Under the pieces are notes generated by a model. That model saw only the letters and a program-made list of their open reading frames with translations. It ran no database searches and had not been told where the DNA came from. A stretch of 64,000 bases of DNA from Actinospica sp035493475 (GTDB lineage Bacteria; Actinomycetota; Actinomycetes; Streptomycetales; Catenulisporaceae). Below, piece by piece: positions 27,635 to 34,462 of this stretch. A program made the translations under genes and the position numbers. How positions within the stretch are numbered: position 1 is the first letter of the stretch; each line of letters starts with the position of its first letter. The stretch lies in contig DATJIF010000044.1 in the NCBI GenBank assembly GCA_035493475.1, forward strand, positions 3,868-67,867, written 5' to 3'.

Positions 27635-29164
27635 TCAGAACGGTGCGATGGTCCACGCCTGGTTCGCGCCGCCGTTCGAGGTGTACTGGTCGACGATGGA
27701 TCCGACGGTCGTGTCGTTGCCGAGGTCGTCGAGCACGAGGCCGTCGCCGACGTTCTCGATCTGGTACGTCACGTTGCCGTTGGAGCCGTAGCCGCCGACC
27801 GCGTCGAACGCCCACTGCTGGTTCGCGCCGCCGTCGCACGCCGCCTGGTCCAGTTGCACGGCGGCCGCCGTCGAACTGCCCGGGATGTCGAGGCACAGTC
27901 CGCTGTTCAGGTTCGTCAGGGTGAAGACGCCGCCGTCGTAGCCGCTGACCGGCCGCAGCAGCCACTTCTCGCTCGAGTTGCCCGACGGCGCGTCCTGCAC
28001 GACACCCGCTCCCGCGCTCGTGGACGCGCTCGTGACATCGAGGTCGAGTTCGCTCTTGTTGTTCGTCAGCACGGCAGGACCGGTGTGCGGCAGCGACGGT
28101 CCGGGCCGCCACGTGCCGGACTTCACGTTCAGCTGCCACGACGTCTGCCAACTGACGTTCACGACGCCCGCAGAGAACGTCATCGGCAGCCAGACCATCG
28201 GGGAGTCGCCGAGGTCGCCGGGCGTCCAGCGGTCACCGGCGTAGACGTACGTGGTCCCGTGCGTTCCGGACACCGTGATGATGTTCGCGACCTGTGTGTT
28301 GTACGTGTCGGTGCCCGCCGGGGCGAAGTTGTGGAATCCGGTCCACGGTCCGGCCGGTGAGGGCGCGGTCGCGTACACGTCGTCGTTCGTCGCCCAACCG
28401 GTCAGATGCGAGGCGATGAGGTAGTACGTGGAACCGATGTGCACCATCGCCGGGGCTTCGAGGTCCTGCATCAGCGCGACACTGCCGCCGTTCGCCGTGC
28501 CCTCGCTCACGACGCTGAGATAGTCCGCGGAGAGCTCGTCGATGCGCAGTCCGTTGGCGCGGTCCTCGCTGAGCAGGTACGCCGTGCCGTCAGTGTCCTG
28601 AAAGACGCCGATGTCGCGGCTCTGGAAGCCGAGCGGCTGCGACGCGCCGAGATAGGTGTACGGCCCGCACGGCGTCGGACTCTCGGCGACGCCAGCCTCG
28701 GCCGCGGAGTAGTTGGAGCTGTCGATGTGCATCCACATCACGTATTCGTGCGTGGTCGCGTTGTAGATGACCTTCGGCCGCTCCACGACGCGGTTCGGGC
28801 CGAGGTCGCCGCTGGCCTGCACGGTCAGCGCGTTGCCCTGGAAGGTCCAGTGCCGCAGGTCGGTCGAGCTGTAGCAGGGTATTGCCTGGAAGGCCGCGTC
28901 CGCCGAGGACTCGCCGGCCTTGTCCTCGCCGTAGCCGTACCAGGTGTTGCCGACCTTGATGATGCCGAGGCCGTGCATCTGCAGCGCGGCGCCGGAGGTG
29001 TCCTGCCAGGTCGTGCCCGACTGGATACTGACAACGTTGCCATCGGTGGGGCCGCTCACGGTGGCGGCTCGGGCCGGGGCCGAGGAGCCGCCGCCGAGCG
29101 CGAGGACGGCGACGGCGGCCGAAGCCGCCGTCGCCGCGAACAGCCGGGGGAAGCGGTAGCGCAC
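27635..29164 (-). CDS. Secreted GH43_24-like exo-beta-1,3-galactanase with ricin-type lectin module
   Basis: Start GTG 29164 is favoured because GGAG lies 6 bp upstream; GTG 29197 and ATG 29176 are alternatives. About 509 residues: signal peptide, five-bladed propeller and a C-terminal ricin-B/CBM13 module of about 130 residues (QW motifs NQQWAFDAV and NQAWTIAPF). HGLGIIKVGNTWYGYGEDK, PNRVVERPKVIYN and DLEAPAMVHIG follow GH43 subfamily 24, and TYNTQ supplies the Gln that replaces the usual base Asp in the Phanerochaete exo-beta-1,3-galactanase. It would trim beta-1,3-galactan main chains of arabinogalactan. It lacks the GAGAGCGCTCTC operator of its neighbours. Confidence 0.83.
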   Translation of the reverse strand: MRYRFPRLFAATAASAAVAVLALGGGSSAPARAATVSGPTDGNVVSIQSGTTWQDTSGAALQMHGLGIIKVGNTWYGYGEDKAGESSADAAFQAIPCYSSTDLRHWTFQGNALTVQASGDLGPNRVVERPKVIYNATTHEYVMWMHIDSSNYSAAEAGVAESPTPCGPYTYLGASQPLGFQSRDIGVFQDTDGTAYLLSEDRANGLRIDELSADYLSVVSEGTANGGSVALMQDLEAPAMVHIGSTYYLIASHLTGWATNDDVYATAPSPAGPWTGFHNFAPAGTDTYNTQVANIITVSGTHGTTYVYAGDRWTPGDLGDSPMVWLPMTFSAGVVNVSWQTSWQLNVKSGTWRPGPSLPHTGPAVLTNNKSELDLDVTSASTSAGAGVVQDAPSGNSSEKWLLRPVSGYDGGVFTLTNLNSGLCLDIPGSSTAAAVQLDQAACDGGANQQWAFDAVGGYGSNGNVTYQIENVGDGLVLDDLGNDTTVGSIVDQYTSNGGANQAWTIAPF

Positions 29165-29307
29165 AATCAACTCCATCGTCGAGGGCGATGTTCGCACGCG
29201 ATGTTCGGCAGCGTTCGATTACGTGCGAAACAGTGCGTTGATCGTGCCTCCGTCGACAAAAACGGTCAAGAGTTGTGCGCGATTAACATTGGTTGAACCA
29301 AACCGCG

Positions 29308-30171
29308 TTACACCCGGTCGGCCGAGATCAGCAGGTACTGGAAGCTGCGCTCCCGGTAGCCGGCCAGGAACGCCTCCTCGATCCCGGTCGCGATCGAGGA
29401 CTTCTGGCGCAGCTCCCAGTACGGGATCGTCGCGTCGGTGAGGTCGAAGACGTTCACCGGCACCAGGTTGTTCGCGGACAGCGCGGCGAAGTACCGGCTG
29501 CGCGGGTGCACCACGCAGCTGTAGTGCTCGTCGATCGTCCGCACCGCCTCGGACTTCTCGCCGAGCGTGTCGTTGTAGCAGCCGGTGATGCACACGTAGC
29601 GCCCGCCGCGCGGCAGCAGCCGGGAGAACTCGGCGAACAGGTCGAACAGGTCCACGTACATCGTGGTCTCGTCGGTCCAGATCGCCTGCCGCGACGCGCC
29701 CGGGAAGCCGGTGTTCAGCATGTTCCTGAAGTGGAAGCGGACCTGGTCGGTCACGCCGCGCTGCACGGCCTGCTCGGTCGCGAAGTCCACCTGGTACTGC
29801 GAGATCGACACGCCGTCCACCTGGCTGCCGAAGCGCAGGTTCGTCAGGAAGCTGTTGCCGCCGCGCCCGCTGCCCGCGTCCAGCACCCGGTCCCCGGCGC
29901 CGAGCGGGCCGAGGTGGTCCAGCAGCAGATCGGACTGCGCGTGTTCCAGCCGGTGCAGCTCCTTGAGCGTCCGCTCGTCGCGGGTCTCCTCCGGGCCCTC
30001 GAGCACCGACAAGTCCACCGCGCCGACACCGTAGTGGTGGTGGTAGAAGCCGTCGATCTCGCCCAGCGCCAGGTTGACGCGGTCGGTGCCCGCTCGGGTG
30101 TCCCACCAGGCGGCGACCTGGCGCTGGTAGTCGGTGGTCAGAACCTCGTTGCGGGTCTCGGTGATCGACAT
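29308..30171 (-). CDS. Geranyl diphosphate 2-C-methyltransferase
   Basis: A 287-residue SAM-dependent methyltransferase with motif I LDAGSGRGGNS near residues 96-106. VDGVSISQYQVDFA, the acidic/aromatic segment AIWTDETTMYVDLFDLF and the C-terminus SFQYLLISADRV match the GPP C-methyltransferases of 2-methylisoborneol clusters. It converts GPP to 2-methyl-GPP in the cytosol, the substrate of the neighbouring 2-MIB synthase. The RBS GGAGGAG precedes ATG 30171. Unlike the collinear Streptomyces coelicolor arrangement, it is divergent from the encapsulin-synthase pair. Confidence 0.93.
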   Translation of the reverse strand: MSITETRNEVLTTDYQRQVAAWWDTRAGTDRVNLALGEIDGFYHHHYGVGAVDLSVLEGPEETRDERTLKELHRLEHAQSDLLLDHLGPLGAGDRVLDAGSGRGGNSFLTNLRFGSQVDGVSISQYQVDFATEQAVQRGVTDQVRFHFRNMLNTGFPGASRQAIWTDETTMYVDLFDLFAEFSRLLPRGGRYVCITGCYNDTLGEKSEAVRTIDEHYSCVVHPRSRYFAALSANNLVPVNVFDLTDATIPYWELRQKSSIATGIEEAFLAGYRERSFQYLLISADRV

Positions 30172-30247
30172 CTGGCTCCTCCGGTCGGTGGGGTCTGCCA
30201 GTCATTCAGCGCGCTCCGAAGGCGATCGCCAAGGCGCATGCCGGGCC

Positions 30248-30365
30248 GGATGTGTCGCGCTTCGCGGCCCTTCCCGATCATCGCCGCGGCGGCGTTCCCG
30301 CACCTCGCGTCATGCACATGCAGACGCAACGTCGGCGTAGGGGAGCGGCGAAGCGCGACAGATCC
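30248..30365. promoter_or_regulatory. Paired inverted 21-mers in the divergent 2-MIB promoter region
   Basis: The 284-bp gap between the methyltransferase and encapsulin genes contains TGTCGCGCTTCGC at 30253-30265 and its exact complement GCGAAGCGCGACA at 30348-30360. The match extends to 21 bp (30248-30268 and 30345-30365) with two mismatches. The halves are 76 bp apart. They could be two copies of one regulator's site placed for each promoter, or the stem of a long RNA hairpin. No gene lies in this gap. Confidence 0.6.
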
Positions 30366-30455
30366 GGGCGCCGCTCCGCCTTGTCCGGGCCCGCGCCCCG
30401 CGAGTTGATGAACCGGGGAGCCCGCGAACCCACCGATTCGAGCAGGGAGACCAGC

Positions 30456-31850
30456 ATGCCGACGACCGACCAGGAAGCCGCCGTCCTGTCCAGCCTCAGC
30501 ACCAAGGCCGCGCGCAATCTGGCCACCACCACCAAGACCGTCCCGCAGATGCAGGGGATCAGCTCGCGCTGGCTGCTGCGCAAGCTGCCCTGGGTGAACG
30601 TCGCCGGCGGCAGCTACCGGGTGAACCGGCGGCTCGTGCTGGAGGCGGGCCGCGGCCGGGTCGCCTTCGAGCAGAACGGCGCCGACGACGTGCGGGTGAT
30701 CCCGGAGACGCTGCGCGAACTGCCGATCCTGCGCGGCTTCCCGGACGACGAGGTGCTCACGGCGCTCGCGGAGGGCTTCCGGCCGCGCGACTTCCGGGCC
30801 GGGGACGTGCTGGCCGACCAGGGCTCGCCGATCTCAGAGGTCTTCATCATCGCGCACGGCCGGGTCGAGCTGATCGGGAACCTGCGCTACGGCACCGCCG
30901 GCGTGCTGCGCGTCGTCGCGGACGGCCACGCACTCGGCGACGAACTCACCGCGCAGGACGGCGAGCCGGTGTGGGCGCACACGCTCAAGGCCACCACCGC
31001 GGGCACGCTGATGGTGCTGCCGCGCACCACCTTCCAGCGGATCTACGACGAGTCCGAGGCGCTGCGGCGGCAGATCGCCGACTTCGAGGCGCGGGCGTCG
31101 CTGCCCACCGACAAGCGGGGCCAGGCCGAGATCGGGATGAGCGCCGGCCACGCGGGCGAACCGGTGCTGCCCGGCACGTACGTCGACTACGAACTCTCCC
31201 CGCGCGAATACGAGCTCAGCCTCACCCAGACCGTGCTGCGGGTGCACACCCGCGTCGCAGACCTCTACAACGACCCGATGAACCAGACCCAGGAGCAGCT
31301 GCGGCTCACGGTCGAGGCGATCCGGGAGCGCGAGGAGTGGGAGCTGCTCAACAACCGCGAGTTCGGCCTGCTGCACAACGCGGACTACGACCAGCGGATC
31401 AACACCCGCTCCGGCCCGCCCACCCCGGACGACCTGGACAACCTGCTGAGCATGCGCCGCTCCACGAAGCTGTTCCTGGCGCACCCGAAGACGATCGCCG
31501 CGTTCTTCCGCGAGTGCAACAAGCGCGGCCTGTACGTGGACGCGGTCAACGTCGACGACCACCGGATCCCGGCCTGGCGCGGCGTGCCGATCTACCCCTG
31601 CGGCAAGATCCCGGTCTCCGACCAGCTGACCAGCTCGATCGTGGCGCTGCGCACCGGCGAGGACAACCAGGGCGTCGTCGGCCTGCACCAGGTCGGCATC
31701 CCGGAGGAGTACTCGCCCGGCCTGAACGTGCGCTTCATGGGCATCGACGAGAAGGCGATCATGTCCTACCTGGTCACCGCGTACTACTCGACGGCGATCC
31801 TGGTGCCGGACGCGATCGGCGTGCTGGAGAACGTGGAAATCGCCTCGTGA
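30456..31850 (+). CDS. Family 2B encapsulin shell protein with cyclic-nucleotide-binding-like domain
   Basis: A 464-residue protein from ATG 30456 (RBS CAGGGAGA). Residues ~85-210 form a cNMP-binding-like domain (ILRGFPDDEVL, DVLADQGSPISEVFIIAHGRVELIG). The flanking ~1-84 and ~220-464 form the HK97-type shell fold (YVDYELSPREYELSLTQTVLRVHTRVADL). This architecture was long annotated as a Crp-like regulator, but in 2-MIB operons it is now known as the family 2B encapsulin that encloses 2-MIB synthase. It should self-assemble into a cytosolic nanocompartment. Its stop overlaps the synthase GTG start (GTGA), so shell and cargo are translationally coupled. Confidence 0.92.
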   Translation: MPTTDQEAAVLSSLSTKAARNLATTTKTVPQMQGISSRWLLRKLPWVNVAGGSYRVNRRLVLEAGRGRVAFEQNGADDVRVIPETLRELPILRGFPDDEVLTALAEGFRPRDFRAGDVLADQGSPISEVFIIAHGRVELIGNLRYGTAGVLRVVADGHALGDELTAQDGEPVWAHTLKATTAGTLMVLPRTTFQRIYDESEALRRQIADFEARASLPTDKRGQAEIGMSAGHAGEPVLPGTYVDYELSPREYELSLTQTVLRVHTRVADLYNDPMNQTQEQLRLTVEAIREREEWELLNNREFGLLHNADYDQRINTRSGPPTPDDLDNLLSMRRSTKLFLAHPKTIAAFFRECNKRGLYVDAVNVDDHRIPAWRGVPIYPCGKIPVSDQLTSSIVALRTGEDNQGVVGLHQVGIPEEYSPGLNVRFMGIDEKAIMSYLVTAYYSTAILVPDAIGVLENVEIAS

Positions 31851-32905
31851 GCCGGTTCGCGCTCGCCGGACCCACCGGACTCGGCACCAGCTCGCTGCGG
31901 CTGAGCCCGCCGGAGCTGGAACCGGATCCCGAGCCGGAGCCGGAGGCCGCGCCGCTGCACGTGCCGCCGCTCTACTGCCCCGACGCCGTGCGCGACGACA
32001 AGGCGCTGGGGGAGGAGGTCAACGAGCGGCTGGTGGCCTGGGCCGGGGAGATCGGCATCTTCGCGGGACGGCTGGAACGCCTGCGCACGCACAACTTCGG
32101 CCGCCTGTTCATGCTCGCGCACCCCGGCTGCGACGACGCGGACCGGCTGCTGATCGCGGCCCGCTGCGGCCTGGCCGAGTGGGCGGTGGACGACCACTGG
32201 GTCGACGAGGGGGAGGACACCGATCCGCATCTGCTGGGACCGCGGCTCGCGATGGCGCAGGCCGTCGTGGACCCGGTCCGCCTGCCGCCCGCGTACATGG
32301 CGCACTTCGAGAAGGTCGTGCAGGACGAACCGGTGCTGCGCGCGTTCCGTTCCGCCTTCGGCCACCTGGACACGATCGCGACGCCGACGCAGGTCGCCCG
32401 TCTGCGGCGGGAGCTGGCGATGATGTTCGTCGGCTACGGCCAGGAGGCGGAGTGGCGCGCGAGCGACCGCAAGCCCGCCGTGTGGGAGTACCTGCTGCAC
32501 CGCTACGAGAACGCGTTCTACCCGTGCATGGCGCTGATCGACGCCGTGGACGGCTACGAGGTGCCCGCGCACGAGGCCGCCGACGCCCGGGTGCGCCGCG
32601 TGTACCTGTACGCGGGCGTGGCGAACGTGCTGCTCAACGACCTCTACTCGATGCACAAGGAGGATCCGACCGACACCAACCTGCCGACCGCCATCGCCGC
32701 CGAGGAGAAGTGCTCGCTGCAGGAGGCGATCTACCGCGCCGCCGCCATCCACGACGAGATGATGCACACCGTCGAGGCGGAGTGCGCCGCGCTGGCCGAA
32801 CTCGGCTCGCCGGAACTCGCGCGCTACGTCAAGGGCGTGTGGAACTGGATGGGCGGCAGCAAGGAGTGGCACGCGACCAGTCCGCGATACAACGGAGGGT
32901 CCTGA
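31847..32905 (+). CDS. 2-methylisoborneol synthase (class I terpene cyclase)
   Basis: A 352-residue enzyme starting at GTG 31847 within the encapsulin stop. It has the Asp-rich metal motif DDHWVDE (residues 115-121) and the NSE triad NDLYSMHKE (264-272) of class I terpene synthases. It cyclises 2-methyl-GPP to the earthy odorant 2-MIB with Mg2+. The N-terminal ~45 residues are Pro/Glu-rich and preceded by FALAGPTGLGTSSLRL, probably the encapsulin cargo-loading segment. This tail is clearly shorter than in the ~440-residue S. coelicolor enzyme, while the catalytic domain looks complete. Confidence 0.94.
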   Translation: MSRFALAGPTGLGTSSLRLSPPELEPDPEPEPEAAPLHVPPLYCPDAVRDDKALGEEVNERLVAWAGEIGIFAGRLERLRTHNFGRLFMLAHPGCDDADRLLIAARCGLAEWAVDDHWVDEGEDTDPHLLGPRLAMAQAVVDPVRLPPAYMAHFEKVVQDEPVLRAFRSAFGHLDTIATPTQVARLRRELAMMFVGYGQEAEWRASDRKPAVWEYLLHRYENAFYPCMALIDAVDGYEVPAHEAADARVRRVYLYAGVANVLLNDLYSMHKEDPTDTNLPTAIAAEEKCSLQEAIYRAAAIHDEMMHTVEAECAALAELGSPELARYVKGVWNWMGGSKEWHATSPRYNGGS

Positions 32906-33007
32906 TAAGGGATCGCACACCGGAGCGTATGGCGGCGCACGAGTGCTTTCCGGACGGTGGCGCACAGTGTTGACGTGAGTAAAGCTCAACGGTGAATACT
33001 GAATCAC

Positions 33008-34360
33008 GTGCGAAGGACGAACGAGACGCTGCGGGAACTGCTCGCCGAGGCGCGGTGGACCTCGGACGCGCTGGCCCGGCAGGTCAACCTGCTCGCCCAG
33101 GAGATCGGCCTGGCCACCCGCCTGGACCGCCGGTCGGTCAGCCACTGGCTGGCCGGCCGCCGGCCCCGTCCGCCGCTGCCCGACCTGGTCGCGGAGGCCC
33201 TCGCGCGCCGCCTCGGCCGACCGGTCTCGGCCGCCGCCGTCGGCATGGCCTCGGCGAACGCGCCCGCCCTCGGGGAGAATCCGAAGGCCGACCCGCTCGA
33301 CACCTTCGAGGCCTTATGCAGGCTCGCCGAGTCCGGCCGGGAGACCGGGCAGGGCGGCGTGTACAGCCTGACCGACCTCGCCGGGCTGCACGCGTGGCCC
33401 GCCGACGACCTGTTCCAGCCGCCCTTCCGGGAACCGCGCGGCTCCCGGCTCGAGCCCGAGCACGTGGTCGCCGCGCAACAGATGGCCCAGGTCTTCAAGG
33501 GCGCCGACAACGTATACGGGGGCGGATACGCTCGGGCCGCGCTCGCGCGTTATCTGGCTTACGACATAGCCCCGCGCCTTCGCGCCCCCGCCCGCCGGGA
33601 AACGCGCCGAAGGATGCTCTCCGTCGCGACAGAACTCGCATATCTGTGCGGTTTCATGTGTTTCGACGACGAGCAGAACGCGATAGCCCAGCGCTATTAC
33701 CTCGCGGCCCTCAAACTGAGCATCGAGAACGAGGACCCGCTCCGCTACGCCTTCACCCTGCGCGCGATGTCCGTCCAGGCGCGCACGCTCGGGCACGTCC
33801 GGGAAGCGCTCGCCCTCGCCGAGGCCGCCGTCGCCAGCGTGCAGGACTGCGGCCGTGAGATCCCGGACCTGCAACGCGCGTCGCTCTACGGCCCGCTCGC
33901 CGTCGCTGCAGCCGCACAGGGCGACCGGGATGCCGCGCTCAGCGCACTGACCTCGGCACAGCGGCTGGTCGGCGAGGCGGGTCCGGTGCACGGCCCGCAC
34001 GTGCTCGGCCGCTACCACGCCGCCTCGCACGCGTACCAGGAAGCCGCCGTGTGGGCCCTGCTCGGCGACCGCTCCGGTGCCATCAGGGTCCTGTCGGAAT
34101 CGGTCCGCCGCCGCGCCGCCGACGAGCGCCGCTCCCGCGCGATCACCCTGGCCAGCCTGGCCGAACTACACCTCGACCAGGGCCACCTCGACGAGTCGAT
34201 CGCCGCCTGCCACGCCTTCATCGACGACTACGCGCCGATCAGTTCAAGCCGTGCCCAAAGCGCCCTCAACCGCCTCACCGCCCGGCTGCGCCCGCACTCC
34301 GCGAGCCCCAGTGCCCGCCAGCTGCTGGTTCGCGCGGCGGCCCTCTCCCGACCAGGCTAG
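33008..34360 (+). CDS. XRE-type HTH regulator with TPR-like C-terminus, contains a TTA codon
   Basis: A 450-residue protein. The first ~75 residues are an XRE-like helix-turn-helix (ETLRELLAEARW, LDRRSVSHWLAGRRPRPPL). The rest is alpha-helical with TPR-like repeats (SLAELHLDQGHLDESIAACHAF). Such proteins often control secondary metabolism in Streptomyces relatives. It begins 102 bp after 2-MIB synthase, so it may control that locus. Codon 103 (33314-33316) is the rare Leu codon TTA, which in Streptomyces makes expression depend on bldA tRNA. GTG 33008 has no obvious RBS. Confidence 0.75.
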   Translation: MRRTNETLRELLAEARWTSDALARQVNLLAQEIGLATRLDRRSVSHWLAGRRPRPPLPDLVAEALARRLGRPVSAAAVGMASANAPALGENPKADPLDTFEALCRLAESGRETGQGGVYSLTDLAGLHAWPADDLFQPPFREPRGSRLEPEHVVAAQQMAQVFKGADNVYGGGYARAALARYLAYDIAPRLRAPARRETRRRMLSVATELAYLCGFMCFDDEQNAIAQRYYLAALKLSIENEDPLRYAFTLRAMSVQARTLGHVREALALAEAAVASVQDCGREIPDLQRASLYGPLAVAAAAQGDRDAALSALTSAQRLVGEAGPVHGPHVLGRYHAASHAYQEAAVWALLGDRSGAIRVLSESVRRRAADERRSRAITLASLAELHLDQGHLDESIAACHAFIDDYAPISSSRAQSALNRLTARLRPHSASPSARQLLVRAAALSRPG

Positions 34361-34384
34361 AAAGCGCTCCGCGACGACACGCCC

Positions 34385-34429
34385 ACAACATGCTGGGTGT
34401 GACTTTTCTTGGATCACTAGATATGGTGT
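34385..34429. promoter_or_regulatory. Two NrdR-like boxes upstream of nrdA
   Basis: ACAACATGCTGGGTGT (34385-34400) and TCACTAGATATGGTGT (34414-34429) resemble the NrdR consensus ACACwATATATwGTGT; the second is the better copy. Paired NrdR boxes normally precede actinobacterial RNR genes. The start-to-start distance is 29 bp, slightly below the usual 31-32 bp. Confidence 0.6.
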
Positions 34430-34462
34430 CCCGCGTTGTTGGCGGCGCGGGAGGAGAGGGTT

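Noticed and set aside
30252..30455. An N-terminal extension of the encapsulin to an upstream start at 30252
   Set aside because: The ATG at 30456 has a good RBS and starts at the conserved shell N-terminus; the extension is Arg-rich and covers the inverted repeats.
30456..31850. Reading the cNMP-domain protein as a Crp/Fnr transcription factor
   Set aside because: There is no C-terminal helix-turn-helix; the HK97-type flanks and coupling to 2-MIB synthase fit a family 2B encapsulin.
34361..34462. A cobalamin riboswitch before nrdA, as in Streptomyces
   Set aside because: The gap is only about 100 bp and lacks a B12-box; NrdR-like boxes are present instead.
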